A stretch of DNA of 64,000 nt from assembly GCA_019694655.1 (NCBI GenBank), contig JAIBBN010000007.1:62001-126000 (forward strand), read 5' to 3'. Of the stretch, positions 17,762 to 26,252 are shown in pieces. The position numbers and the translations under genes were made by a program. Position 1 is the stretch's first letter. Each line of letters opens with the position of its first letter. Source of the stretch: Leptospirales bacterium. Lineage in GTDB: Bacteria; Spirochaetota; Leptospiria; Leptospirales; Leptonemataceae. Under the pieces are notes generated by a model. It did not search any database. It saw only the letters and a list, made by a program, of their open reading frames with translations, and had not been told where the DNA came from.

Positions 17762-18517
17762 ATGCGTACCAAGTTTGTTGCAGGTAACTGGAAAATGTAC
17801 AAGACTCCCTCGCAGGCCGAGCAGCTTGCGCGCGAGTTGAAGGAAGCGCTGAGCGGCGTCAGCGGCGTTGAAATTGCCGTCTGTCCTCCGTATACCGCCC
17901 TGGATCGCGTAAAGAAAACGCTTGGCGCGGGCAATATTCGAGTTGGGGCGCAAGATCTGCACTGGGAAGAGCAGGGCGCGTTTACCGGGAAAATTAGCTG
18001 GGATATGCTGCAGGATATCGGCGTGGATCTGGCAATCATCGGCCACTCCGAGCAGCGTCAGTATTTCCACGAAACAAACGAGACAGTAAACAAAAAGACG
18101 CGCAAGGCGCTGGAAAAGGGGCTGCAGCCAATCATCTGTGTTGGCGAAACGCTGGCTGAGCGCGAATCTGGACGACTCTATGAGGTCGTCGAATCTCATG
18201 TGCGCGGCGCTTACGATTCAGTGAACGCCGCCGATGCGGCGCGCACTGTGATAGCTTACGAACCGGTCTGGGCTATTGGCACCGGCAAGACAGCTACGCC
18301 AGCTCAAGCCCAGGAGATGCATGTATTCATTCGCGGCCTTCTGGTGAAGATGTACGGCGACGCATTGGCCAGCGGCCTGCGCATTCAGTACGGCGGTAGC
18401 GTAAAGCCGGACAATGCCAGAGAACTTTTCTCGCAACCGGACATTGATGGCGGGCTGATTGGCGGCGCCTCGCTGAAGACAGCGGACTTTTCAGCTATCG
18501 TTCGCTCGGCGCAGTGA
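17762..18517 (+). CDS. tpiA: Triosephosphate isomerase
   Basis: 251 aa, standard length. Interconverts dihydroxyacetone phosphate and glyceraldehyde-3-phosphate in glycolysis. Substrate-binding Asn9 and Lys11 are in FVAGNWKMYK; catalytic His95 is in IIGHSEQRQ; catalytic Glu167 is in IAYEPVWAIGTGKTATP, which includes the flexible loop; phosphate-binding glycines are in YGGSVKPDN and LIGGASL. No glycolytic neighbour (gap, pgk) is present. Its 3-prime end overlaps the convergent membrane sulfatase-like gene by 23 bp. Confidence 0.98.
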   Translation: MRTKFVAGNWKMYKTPSQAEQLARELKEALSGVSGVEIAVCPPYTALDRVKKTLGAGNIRVGAQDLHWEEQGAFTGKISWDMLQDIGVDLAIIGHSEQRQYFHETNETVNKKTRKALEKGLQPIICVGETLAERESGRLYEVVESHVRGAYDSVNAADAARTVIAYEPVWAIGTGKTATPAQAQEMHVFIRGLLVKMYGDALASGLRIQYGGSVKPDNARELFSQPDIDGGLIGGASLKTADFSAIVRSAQ

Positions 18518-20528
18518 CAGCGCTTCTTTCCTCCCATTCGGCGCCGGTGAGTCCATCAAATAGGACAACCCGGTCGCCGCGCAGCCGGTAGGTATAGATT
18601 GGAAAGAGCGGATAGTTGGGTTCGGCATTGCGCAACCACTGTCCGGTCCAGGAGTCCGTAAACGGTTCGCTGGAAAGCGCGCCCAGCTGTAGCCGCGCCG
18701 ATGCTACCGACGATCGCTGCGAGAGTGCGGCAAGCATGAGATCTCGGAAAAGAGGAAAGTCCGGTGTCGCCAGACCGCGTCCGCCGCCGTACAAGAATGC
18801 CTGACTTCGAATCTGCCGGCCGCCAAGTCCGGCCACAGCCAGAACGGGCGCTCGTTGCGACAGCTGCTCAATCGCCTGCGCTACCTGACTTTCTGTAGCG
18901 GCGCCTTCGTAGTGCATCCATAGAACATTGTGTTTTTCGCCGTAGGCTTCGAGCATCTCCAGTGCGTGAGAGCTTGCCGCGGCCAGCGTTTCATCACTGC
19001 TATCGCTGCGCGATTCTGTGACCTGACATCCGCCATCCAGCTGACTGCCGCGCCAGTCGGGAGAATCGGGAACGGTGCAGATCGTGCGGTAGCCACGGGA
19101 CGATAGTTCTGTAAAGATGGAGGGACCCTTGATTCCCCGGCGCTCGTCGACGCCATCGATCCCTTGAAACAGGGCGCGCAAACTGCGGCGGCTTTGGTCC
19201 GAAGGCGCCAGCAATGGAAAAAATCGCGCGCTTCGCTCGCCGTTTAGGCCGCCGCTTTGAGTTTGCGGAAGCGAGCACTGACTCATTGTTAGCAGGATCA
19301 AGTTGCCGCTGGCGGTTGTATCCGGCTCCTGCTGCGCCAGCTGTGATACCGGTCCGGATGGCGGCGTCGATTGGCCCTCAATCTGACAGCGATCTCGAAA
19401 ATCGGCGCGGACGCAGGGATTGGCGTCGTCCGGATCTCGGCCTGGCCAGGCGGAGTTGCCGTCGCGGTCCCTGTCCAGCAGGTATCCGATGGCGCTGACC
19501 AGTTCACTGGCAGCGCCGCGCCCGGTCGCAATGCCGCCCAGAGCTCTCGATGGCGATGGATGAAGCATGACGATCAGCACGGAAATCGATGCCGCAGCCA
19601 GGGCAGCGGCGGTCAACAATGCCGAGCCGCGCAGCGCCGCACGTTGCCGTGCCAGGGTGGGCAAGCGGTGACGATACAGGGCGAAGGCCGACAGCGACCA
19701 TTGGTTTAACATTAAAATAAAGAAGACGCCGGGCAATCCCTGTCGGGCGTCGCCGCCAAAGTATACTCCGTCAAAGGCGGCGCTGGGTTGCGAGCTGGCA
19801 GTCCACAAACGCTCCAGCATCCAGAGCATCGCTGCGCTTGCGGCCAGTGCTGCGCCTCCCGCGAGCAGCGGCGGCGTTACCAGCAGACGTTCGTAGTTGG
19901 GCGAAAGCTGAAGACGGTAGCGAATCTGTAGATTGGCAAACAAGAGAAATGCCGCCAGCAGAAGCCCGAAGAGCAGGATAGCAAAATCCGATAGATCGCC
20001 CACGGCCACAGCGTGGGCCTGGGGCAGGAGCAGAATTCGCGCCAGCAATGCCGAAAAGAGGAGAAAGACGCTGTTGTAGCCCCGCAATTGAGGCAAGACG
20101 CCGACCAACAAAGCGCCGGCCAGAAATGAAAGCGCCAGCGCAACTAATGCGGCCAGGCTTGCGCCCAGGGCTTCATCGGCAGGCAGGTGACGAAGGGCTA
20201 AGTCCAGACTTGGCGAGCCAATCAGAAAAAAGGCGGCGAGGCCAGGCGCAACTCGACTGCTGATTCGTTCTAAATGCGATGCCAGCGCGGCGGCCAGTCG
20301 GATCATCGAATAAAGCAACTGAAAGAGAAGGGCGTAGCTCAGGGCGCCGAGCGCCAGAAGTGAGCTCTGGTAGATCGCCGCCGCGAGTGCATCAGGGGCG
20401 CCGCGGAGTATCAGCAGGCCGGCATCGGGTGCGGCCAGAAGCAATAGGGCCAGAAAGGCAGCGTTGAAGCCAGCCAGCAGAGGGGCCCACAAAAAAGGAA
20501 GGTGTAAGGGTTCCTGTCCCGAACTCAT
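18495..20528 (-). CDS. Membrane protein with degenerate sulfatase-like domain
   Basis: 677 aa. The first ~330 residues are strongly hydrophobic, with roughly eight to nine membrane spans, followed by a Ca-binding-like linker (LLDRDRDGNSAWPGRDPDDANPC). The soluble C-terminal ~300 residues follow the alkaline-phosphatase/sulfatase fold order: NLILLTMSQCSLPQ where active enzymes have NVVLIxxDxLRxD, RSLRALFQGIDG, SRGYRTICTVPDSP, and VLAVAGLGGRQ in place of the VVFTSDHGE metal site. Nucleophile and metal-binding Asp residues appear lost, so activity is doubtful. ATG 20528 overlaps the stop of the upstream von Willebrand A gene (ATGA), so the two are translationally coupled. Confidence 0.65.
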   Translation of the reverse strand: MSSGQEPLHLPFLWAPLLAGFNAAFLALLLLAAPDAGLLILRGAPDALAAAIYQSSLLALGALSYALLFQLLYSMIRLAAALASHLERISSRVAPGLAAFFLIGSPSLDLALRHLPADEALGASLAALVALALSFLAGALLVGVLPQLRGYNSVFLLFSALLARILLLPQAHAVAVGDLSDFAILLFGLLLAAFLLFANLQIRYRLQLSPNYERLLVTPPLLAGGAALAASAAMLWMLERLWTASSQPSAAFDGVYFGGDARQGLPGVFFILMLNQWSLSAFALYRHRLPTLARQRAALRGSALLTAAALAAASISVLIVMLHPSPSRALGGIATGRGAASELVSAIGYLLDRDRDGNSAWPGRDPDDANPCVRADFRDRCQIEGQSTPPSGPVSQLAQQEPDTTASGNLILLTMSQCSLPQTQSGGLNGERSARFFPLLAPSDQSRRSLRALFQGIDGVDERRGIKGPSIFTELSSRGYRTICTVPDSPDWRGSQLDGGCQVTESRSDSSDETLAAASSHALEMLEAYGEKHNVLWMHYEGAATESQVAQAIEQLSQRAPVLAVAGLGGRQIRSQAFLYGGGRGLATPDFPLFRDLMLAALSQRSSVASARLQLGALSSEPFTDSWTGQWLRNAEPNYPLFPIYTYRLRGDRVVLFDGLTGAEWEERSAVTAPSER

Positions 20529-21604
20529 CGAAGGTTGAGGGTGTGCGGTCGGGAAACATAGAGCGCTCGGGGCACGCCGGAGATTTCCCAAAGCTCTCCT
20601 TGAATGATGATCGGCCCGGGCGCGCTTTGTGCTCCGGAAATTTCGAGGATCAACTCTCCCTCGCCTCGATCTTGATCAAAAAAAGGCCGACCCCTGATAG
20701 CCAACGGGGACGCCGAAAGGAGCCGGCGGCCGGCGCCTGATTGCGCAGCCTGTCGCAGCGCCTGAAAGGTTACCTCAAAATCCTTACCGCTTGCCTGGTA
20801 TCGAAACCGGACGCGGATTCGCCTTCCTTGGGATGATGTGCCCAGATCTTCCAGCTCCAGAATTTGCAGAGTTTCGGCAGACAACGCGGGAGTTCCCTGG
20901 TCAATCTCCGATTCGCCGGTCGGCGTCTCGGCAACGTCGCGTACAACGCTTTGCTGTATTGCAGCTTCAAAATCTGTATGATTGCGGACATGGAAATATC
21001 TTCCTCGCCCCTGGCGAGCAATCTCGCCCAACTGCAGAGCGGTTTCGGCATCCACTGCAAGTCCAATGACATTGACCTGCACGTTCGCGCCGCGCAATTG
21101 TAGCGCGGCTGCTTCTGCACCGGGATTGCCGCCGCAGCTTTCGGCGCCGTCCGAGATCAAGACAATTAGCAGTCCGGGGTTCGACGGGACCAGTGCTGTA
21201 CCGATCAGGCGCAGCGTGTTGGCGATGGGCGTGGCGCCTGCTGCCGCCATATTTTGAACCTGCAGATTGATCCGTTCATGATTACCGATGGCGATGGGAT
21301 TGTAGAGCCGCTGCGAGCTGCAACCAGGCAGTCGATTCCCGTAGGCAGCCAGCCCGACAGGCACGCTTCGATCGAGTCGCGAAAGCTGTTCTTCCAGCAT
21401 CACGCGGGCTGCGGCCATGCGAGTAACGCCGCCGAACATTTCGTTCATTGACCCGGACGCATCCAGAATAAAGAGCACCGGACGCCGATCGCTGGAGCGG
21501 CCGGACTCGACCTCGCTGGAAGCAGGATGCAGAGCAAATACAGTCAGGCACAGAGCGACCAGCACGTACGCGCCTGCAATCTTTCCTGTTCTTGTTACGC
21601 CCAT
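20525..21604 (-). CDS. Secreted von Willebrand factor A domain protein
   Basis: 359 aa from ATG 21604; the frame extends upstream to 21784, but this start gives a clean signal peptide (IAGAYVLVALCLTVFALHPASS). The VWA domain holds a complete metal-ion-dependent adhesion site: DASGSM in VLFILDASGSMNEM, the Thr of GATPIANTL, and LISDGAESCGG. A C-terminal beta-rich domain of about 130 residues (ILELEDLGTSSQGRRIRVRFRY.. to the end) is of unknown type. Likely a periplasmic or surface metal-dependent binding protein. It is coupled by a 4-bp overlap to the membrane sulfatase-like gene and divergent from the thioredoxin gene. Confidence 0.85.
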   Translation of the reverse strand: MGVTRTGKIAGAYVLVALCLTVFALHPASSEVESGRSSDRRPVLFILDASGSMNEMFGGVTRMAAARVMLEEQLSRLDRSVPVGLAAYGNRLPGCSSQRLYNPIAIGNHERINLQVQNMAAAGATPIANTLRLIGTALVPSNPGLLIVLISDGAESCGGNPGAEAAALQLRGANVQVNVIGLAVDAETALQLGEIARQGRGRYFHVRNHTDFEAAIQQSVVRDVAETPTGESEIDQGTPALSAETLQILELEDLGTSSQGRRIRVRFRYQASGKDFEVTFQALRQAAQSGAGRRLLSASPLAIRGRPFFDQDRGEGELILEISGAQSAPGPIIIQGELWEISGVPRALYVSRPHTLNLR

Positions 21605-21759
21605 GGCTTGCCTGTCAGCGGCTGAACGTCGGCCAACATTCAGACGCACGACGCTTGCAGGTACTAACGGCAGAAAAAGCCGGCAGCCTGAGCGCGCCGG
21701 CAGTCGGAATCTTTGGTTCATTTGATTGACGCCGCATAGCAGGCGGAGGGGTATCCGCA

Positions 21760-22536
21760 ATGGCCGTTGAAGTAAGCGAAGCAAACTTTAAGAACGAAGT
21801 CCTTGAGGCATCGCAGAAGACCCCGGTACTGGTGGATTTCTGGGCTGAATGGTGCGGCCCGTGTCGCATGCTTGGCCCGGTGCTCGAAAAGCTGGAGAAG
21901 GACTACAAAGGCCGGTTCAAACTGGTGAAAATCAACACCGACCTCAATCCCAATCTGGCAATGGCCTTCCAGATCAGCGGCATTCCCGCCGTGAAGTTGG
22001 TGATTGGCGGTCGGTTGGCCTCCGAATTTACCGGCGCGTTGCCGGAACCGGCGGTCCGGAAGTTCCTGGATCAGCATTTACCGGCCGCCGGACTTGAGGG
22101 ACAGGAAGAAATCGGCGAAGAGGACCCACTGGGCGCTGCCGAGCGAGTCCTGACTGAAAAAACAGAGGGCCCGGAGGCTTCGCGGGCCCTCTGGAATGCT
22201 GCACTGCTTTGTTTCGCATCCGGTGAAGCGCCGGCTACCGCGCTTCGCTTTCTCGAGGGGATTCCGGAAAGCGGCGCCAGCGAGTCCGAGGGCCGCAATG
22301 GGCTGCGCAGATTGCTGGCCGAAGGCTCTGAAGCCGATCGAGAAAAACTGCGCACGCTATTTCAACCGGGTCGCGAAGAGGAAGCGCTACAATTCTTTCT
22401 GCAGCGCGTGGAGGATGCGACCGTCGAGCAACGAGCGGATGCGAAAGCAGGACTGCTGCTTTGCTTTCACATACTGGGTAGCGCCAGCAATCTGGCCAAC
22501 CAGTACCGGCGCAAACTCGCTGCGCTTCTCTTTTGA
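21760..22536 (+). CDS. Thioredoxin with C-terminal extension (CnoX/YbbN-like)
   Basis: 258 aa. Residues 1-108 are a thioredoxin domain with active site WCGPC (Cys32, Cys35) and cis-Pro76 in GIPAV. A roughly 140-residue helical extension follows (LGAAERVLTEKTEGPEASRALWNAALLCF, and so on), the arrangement of CnoX/YbbN-type co-chaperones, where the tail has TPR-like helices; here it is hard to assign repeats. In contrast to E. coli CnoX, which has SxxC, both cysteines are present, so redox activity is likely. A good GGAGGGG box is nine bases upstream. The stop overlaps the start of the phosphatase gene. Confidence 0.88.
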   Translation: MAVEVSEANFKNEVLEASQKTPVLVDFWAEWCGPCRMLGPVLEKLEKDYKGRFKLVKINTDLNPNLAMAFQISGIPAVKLVIGGRLASEFTGALPEPAVRKFLDQHLPAAGLEGQEEIGEEDPLGAAERVLTEKTEGPEASRALWNAALLCFASGEAPATALRFLEGIPESGASESEGRNGLRRLLAEGSEADREKLRTLFQPGREEEALQFFLQRVEDATVEQRADAKAGLLLCFHILGSASNLANQYRRKLAALLF

Positions 22537-23048
22537 CTCGCGACCCCGTGCGCTCGCAAGCTATAGGCGCCCTCTTTGTCTGTTTGGGCAATATCTGCCG
22601 TTCGCCCGCGGCCGAAGCAGCCTTCCGATTCGCGGTTCGACAAAGAGGCTGGCAGAGTCGCTTTCGCATCGATTCCTGCGGCACTTCTGGCTATCACGAT
22701 GGCGAAGCAGCGCATTCAGTGACGCGCCGCGTAGGCAAGGAGTTTGGCCTGCAGGTCGACTCAATCTCCAGGCGACTTCAGGCGCGTGACTTTGCAGAGT
22801 TCGACTATCTGCTGGCGATGGATTCGTCAAACTACCAGGAACTTTGTCGCCGGGCGCCGGACGATGCGGCGCGCCAAAAAGTTCTCATGTTTCGCCGATT
22901 TGATCCACAATGGAGCGGCCACGGCAATCCGCCCGACGTTCCTGATCCCTACTATGGCGGTCGCGAAGGCTTCGTTGAAGTACAGCAAATCGCGCTACGT
23001 AGCAGCGAAGCTTTGCTTGACTGGCTTGCCGAAACACATCAGCTGTAG
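22533..23048 (+). CDS. Low-molecular-weight protein tyrosine phosphatase
   Basis: 171 aa if it starts at TTG 22533, overlapping the thioredoxin stop; GTG 22548 is an alternative. The catalytic P-loop is VCLGNICRSP (CX5R with Cys17 and Arg23 in the long form), and the general-acid loop is PDPYYGG with Asp138. Both signatures of the LMW-PTP family are intact. It removes phosphate from protein tyrosine or related low-molecular substrates; in other bacteria such enzymes often act with tyrosine kinases on polysaccharide export, but no such kinase is nearby. It is followed by ogt 2 bp later, in one operon. Confidence 0.93.
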   Translation: MTRDPVRSQAIGALFVCLGNICRSPAAEAAFRFAVRQRGWQSRFRIDSCGTSGYHDGEAAHSVTRRVGKEFGLQVDSISRRLQARDFAEFDYLLAMDSSNYQELCRRAPDDAARQKVLMFRRFDPQWSGHGNPPDVPDPYYGGREGFVEVQQIALRSSEALLDWLAETHQL

Positions 23049-23050
23049 TC

Positions 23051-23593
23051 ATGCAGGCGAGCCAATCCGCCGACTCTGCAGTTCGCTCCGCGCGCGGTCC
23101 CCTGCAGTGCAGCGCAATAGCGACTCCAGTCGGTACAATTTACCTGGAGGCGGATCCTCAGGCAATACGTCGCGTCAGTTTCATGGCCGCTGGCGTCATC
23201 GAAGCTGAAATCGTGCGTCCGGATGAACCCAGCTGCTATGACCACCTCAGCGAGTGCGCTCGTCAGCTGCTTGAATACTTCCACGGCCGGCGTCGTCGCT
23301 TTGATCTGCCCGTTGACTATGAAGGCACCGGCTTTCAGCGCGACGTCTGGGAGAGTATGCGATCCATTCCATTTGGAGAAACGCGTACGTCGAATGAACT
23401 AGCCGCAGCCCTGGGCCGGCCACGAGCGGTACGCGCAGTGGGTCAGGCCAATCATGTCAATCGCTGGATGATTCTGGTGCCGTGTCACCGCGTGGTGGGA
23501 CAGGCCGGGAAACCTGCAGGATTTGCCGCGGGCCTTCCGTTGCAGGTGAGGTTGCTGGAACTGGAAAAGAAGGCCAGCCTCAAGGCCGAGTGA
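23051..23593 (+). CDS. ogt: Methylated-DNA-protein-cysteine methyltransferase
   Basis: 180 aa. Suicidal repair protein that moves the alkyl group from O6-alkylguanine to its own cysteine. Active site ILVPCHRVVG has Cys145; the recognition helix and Asn hinge are in [28 protein letters not shown], with Arg128 likely acting as the flipping finger. The motif order FQRDVWESMRSIPFGET..PCHRV..AGFAAGL is typical, with an N-terminal RNase-H-like part of about 90 residues. No Ada-type regulatory domain is present. It lies directly after the phosphatase gene. Confidence 0.96.
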   Translation: MQASQSADSAVRSARGPLQCSAIATPVGTIYLEADPQAIRRVSFMAAGVIEAEIVRPDEPSCYDHLSECARQLLEYFHGRRRRFDLPVDYEGTGFQRDVWESMRSIPFGETRTSNELAAALGRPRAVRAVGQANHVNRWMILVPCHRVVGQAGKPAGFAAGLPLQVRLLELEKKASLKAE

Positions 23594-23597
23594 TTTG

Positions 23598-24434
23598 TCA
23601 GTGAGCCCTGGCCAGCAATGCCTGGCCGGTCGTTTCGTCGCTGACGATTTCAATGCTTCCGCCGCGACCAATGGCCATGGCCTGGGCCGCTGGCAATCCG
23701 CGGCAGCATTCAACTGCGCCATGGAAGACGGTGATGCGAATGGTCCGCTTTCGGGCATGCGCTTCGGTGTCGCAATGCAGTCTAAAGTGAGCTTCGCCGA
23801 TTCCATCCTGGAGCGATGCCGCGATCGCCGTCGCCCGTACGCGGCCGATCTTGAAAAAGAATCGTTTCTGCGGCTGTTCTGCTGAGAGACGCACTTCAGC
23901 GTCGCCGCCGTGCAATTCCCATTCGACCTCCTCAGCCGTGTTACGATTGAGCGAGATCCTGCTGCCGGAATTTAGGTTGATTTCGCCGGATTTATCCAAT
24001 CCGGTTAGCATCAAGATTCGGTCGCCCGCAAAGTGGGAAGCAAGCTGTTCGCCCTCTGACACCGGCGCCAGACCGCGCCAGGCGTGCATGCCCGCGCTTT
24101 GCGATAGAGCGAGAGTGGCAGCAATAACTGGAGCAAAAACCAGTGCAGCGGCAATGGCCCCGAGACGTTTCCAGTTCAGTGTCAGGGAATGATCTGCAGG
24201 GCGTGAAGCGGCGCCGGCAATCGGTTGAAGCGCATAGAGACGACGGGCAAGCTCCTGGCAGTGCGCGCAGCGAAGTATCTTGTTGCGGATTCGCTCGGCA
24301 TCCAGGCTCGAAATCAGTCGACCGCGCGCCGGTGTTGGACGGCCATCTGCGTCGATGGCGCCGCTCCTCAGATAGAGGCCGTCATACAACGTGATGTGGA
24401 GTTCATCGTTTGCTTCGTTGCGCGTAGGATCCAT
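23598..24434 (-). CDS. FecR-like membrane protein, probable anti-sigma factor
   Basis: 278 aa. The N-terminal cytoplasmic part (~95 residues) carries CAHC in a helix (RNKILRCAHCQELARRLYAL), reminiscent of but not matching the usual zinc-binding anti-sigma motif. One transmembrane helix follows (RLGAIAAALVFAPVIAATLALS). The C-terminal periplasmic part resembles the FecR beta domain: GEQLASHFAGDRILMLT.. ISLNRNTAEEVEWELHGGDAEVRLS.. RVRATAIAASLQDGIGEAHFRLHC.. ITVFHGAVEC. It lies 67 bp downstream of the ECF sigma gene on the same strand, and together they look like a sigma/anti-sigma pair. The ligand is unknown; no TonB receptor gene is adjacent. AGGAA precedes the ATG. Confidence 0.75.
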   Translation of the reverse strand: MDPTRNEANDELHITLYDGLYLRSGAIDADGRPTPARGRLISSLDAERIRNKILRCAHCQELARRLYALQPIAGAASRPADHSLTLNWKRLGAIAAALVFAPVIAATLALSQSAGMHAWRGLAPVSEGEQLASHFAGDRILMLTGLDKSGEINLNSGSRISLNRNTAEEVEWELHGGDAEVRLSAEQPQKRFFFKIGRVRATAIAASLQDGIGEAHFRLHCDTEAHARKRTIRITVFHGAVECCRGLPAAQAMAIGRGGSIEIVSDETTGQALLARAH

Positions 24435-24501
24435 TTTGTTTTTCCTGTTTCGGTCGGCGCCAGCGCCTGTGAAAAATCAGCGGCGCACTGTGGCGCCGAT
24501 G

Positions 24502-25035
24502 TCAGACAGCGGCCTCCGCAGTGACGCCTGCCTTTCTCAGTTCCGATTCCAGCTGGATGAATAACTTCTCGATCATACGTCGCACGGTGCGTTCCGACTT
24601 TCCCAGGCGCTCCGCAATTTCCGTCTGTCGTACGCCGCTTTCCATCAGCAAGTGCAGCAACAGGACAAATTGTCCCTGCGCATCCATCCGCGCAGCGATG
24701 GCGAACATCCGGTCGCCAAGCTCTTCTTGAAACAAAAGGTCCAGCGGGGATTGAGCAGCGATTTCTGGCGCGGCGGGCTCTTGTTCATTATCGAGAGCGG
24801 TGAGCCGTCGATTCTTCCGGCAGCGATCAACCCAGATGTTTCGCGCAACTTGAAAGAGCCAGGCCAGCTCTTTTCCGCCGCTGAAGCTCAAGCCCTCGTG
24901 GTGCTTGATAAATCGTTCAAATGTCTCCTGAACGATATCGTCGGCTTCGTCCTGGGCGCCGAGCTTCAGCAGGAAACGACGGACCGCTGAGGAATGCGCC
25001 TGATAAACGCCCTCAATATATGAATCTGCGCTCAT
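24502..25035 (-). CDS. ECF-family RNA polymerase sigma factor
   Basis: 177 aa from ATG 25035, chosen because GGAGACC lies directly upstream and the protein then has the usual ECF length; the frame remains open further upstream. Region 2: AVRRFLLKLGAQDEADDIVQETFERF..LSFSGGKELAWLFQVARNIWVDRCRKNRR. Region 4: FVLLLHLLMESGVRQTEIAERLGKSERTVRRMIEKLFIQLESEL, a helix-turn-helix for -35 recognition. It probably controls a stress or envelope regulon and is held by the FecR-like protein encoded just downstream. I cannot identify its target promoter. Confidence 0.92.
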   Translation of the reverse strand: MSADSYIEGVYQAHSSAVRRFLLKLGAQDEADDIVQETFERFIKHHEGLSFSGGKELAWLFQVARNIWVDRCRKNRRLTALDNEQEPAAPEIAAQSPLDLLFQEELGDRMFAIAARMDAQGQFVLLLHLLMESGVRQTEIAERLGKSERTVRRMIEKLFIQLESELRKAGVTAEAAV

Positions 25036-25223
25036 GGTCTCCGGGCTTGTCCTATCGGACGCCTCCGGCGCTGCTGGCAGCAAGAAAAAAATGTCCGCTT
25101 GGCCGGTCATGGTACGTTGTTCTAACGCAGGCGGCTGGGAAATGCGGACAGCTTTTGTCGCCCAGTTCCTGCTCCTCTGATTGTGTTGACAGCGCTTTTG
25201 AGGCGACTTCCGTTGAGTGCAGC

Positions 25224-25252
25224 CCCCGGGCCGAATGGCCCGGGGTTTTTTT
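25224..25252 (+). terminator. Strong intrinsic terminator just before the HMG-CoA lyase start
   Basis: CCCCGGGCC, loop GAAT, GGCCCGGGG, followed by seven T: a classical rho-independent terminator on the plus strand. No plus-strand gene lies directly upstream (both upstream genes are on the minus strand), and the ATG of the next gene is only 4 bp after the T-run. It must end an unannotated plus-strand transcript, or act as an attenuator of the downstream gene. Confidence 0.8.
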
Positions 25253-25255
25253 GCT

Positions 25256-26170
25256 ATGGATGCCGTATCCATCTACGAAGTCGGACCGCGTGACGGCCTG
25301 CAAAACGAACCCAGACCGGCGTCCGCCGCGCAGAAGGTCGCCTACATTGAGGCTCTGGCCGATGCCGGGCTGCAGCGGATCGAGGCCACGTCTTTTGTGC
25401 GCGCCGGCGTTATCCCTCAGCTGTCCGATGCAGACGAGGTCTATCGCGCCCTGCGTCCCCGGACAGATGTGCGCTACATCGCACTAACGCCCAATCGCAA
25501 GGGAATGGATAACGCCATCGCCTGCGGCTTGCAGGAGGCGGCAATCTTCACTGCCGCTTCCCAGACTTTTACGCGTAAGAATATCAATGCCAGCATTGAA
25601 GAGAGCATCCATCGCTTTCGAGAGGTAGCTGCGCTTGCTGAGGAGCGCCGGATTCCGCTGCGAGCTTATGTTTCCACCGTTGTGGAATGTCCCTATGAGG
25701 GACGAGTGCCGCCGGAAGCAACGGCCGATGTCTGCGCTCGGCTCTTCGACCTCGGGGCCTATCAGATTTCGCTTGGCGAAACAATCGGCGTGGCCGCGCC
25801 GGACGAGATTGCACGATTGCTGGAAACATTGCTTCGACGCTGGCCAGCGGAGAATTTCGCCGGACATTTTCATGATACGCGGGGCACTGCCCTGGCCAAT
25901 GTGTTTCGCTCCCTGGACTTTGGCTTACGAGCGTTCGACGCCAGTTCCGGCGGACTTGGCGGCTGTCCCTATGCTCCTGGCGCTGCGGGCAACCTGGCGA
26001 CAGAAGACCTGGTATATGCCCTGGAGCGCAGCGGATACCAGACTGGCGTGAATCTCGAAAAGCTTAGCGATGCCACAACCCTGATCTGCGCCGCCTTGCA
26101 GCGCTCTCCGGCCTCGCGCGTGTATCAAGCCTTGCGAAAGCAAAAGGACGCTTCGCCTTCGTCCAGCTGA
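25256..26170 (+). CDS. mvaB: Hydroxymethylglutaryl-CoA lyase
   Basis: 304 aa TIM-barrel enzyme of the HMG-CoA lyase / DRE-TIM family. Cleaves HMG-CoA to acetyl-CoA and acetoacetate, the last step of leucine breakdown. VGPRDGLQNE near residue 10 gives Arg12 and Asp13; HFHDTRG gives metal-binding His204 and His206; SSGGLGGCPYAPGAAGN carries the loop Cys237 found in true HMG-CoA lyases and absent from homocitrate or isopropylmalate synthases. ATG 25256 starts immediately after a terminator hairpin; the frame stays open through it to GTG 25217, so a longer protein is formally possible. No leucine-catabolic neighbour is seen. Confidence 0.93.
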   Translation: MDAVSIYEVGPRDGLQNEPRPASAAQKVAYIEALADAGLQRIEATSFVRAGVIPQLSDADEVYRALRPRTDVRYIALTPNRKGMDNAIACGLQEAAIFTAASQTFTRKNINASIEESIHRFREVAALAEERRIPLRAYVSTVVECPYEGRVPPEATADVCARLFDLGAYQISLGETIGVAAPDEIARLLETLLRRWPAENFAGHFHDTRGTALANVFRSLDFGLRAFDASSGGLGGCPYAPGAAGNLATEDLVYALERSGYQTGVNLEKLSDATTLICAALQRSPASRVYQALRKQKDASPSSS

Positions 26171-26252
26171 GCTTTGTGCGCCTCCATCCTCGGCCGGCCA
26201 TGACTGCGGAAACGCTGTCGACGGCGCACGCTGGCCCCTTATCTTGGAAATC

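Noticed and set aside
25186-25214. TTGACA followed 17 bp later by TCCGTT as a promoter for a small RNA
   Set aside because: The -10 element is too poor (two of six matches) to call, although a transcript ending at 25252 is implied.
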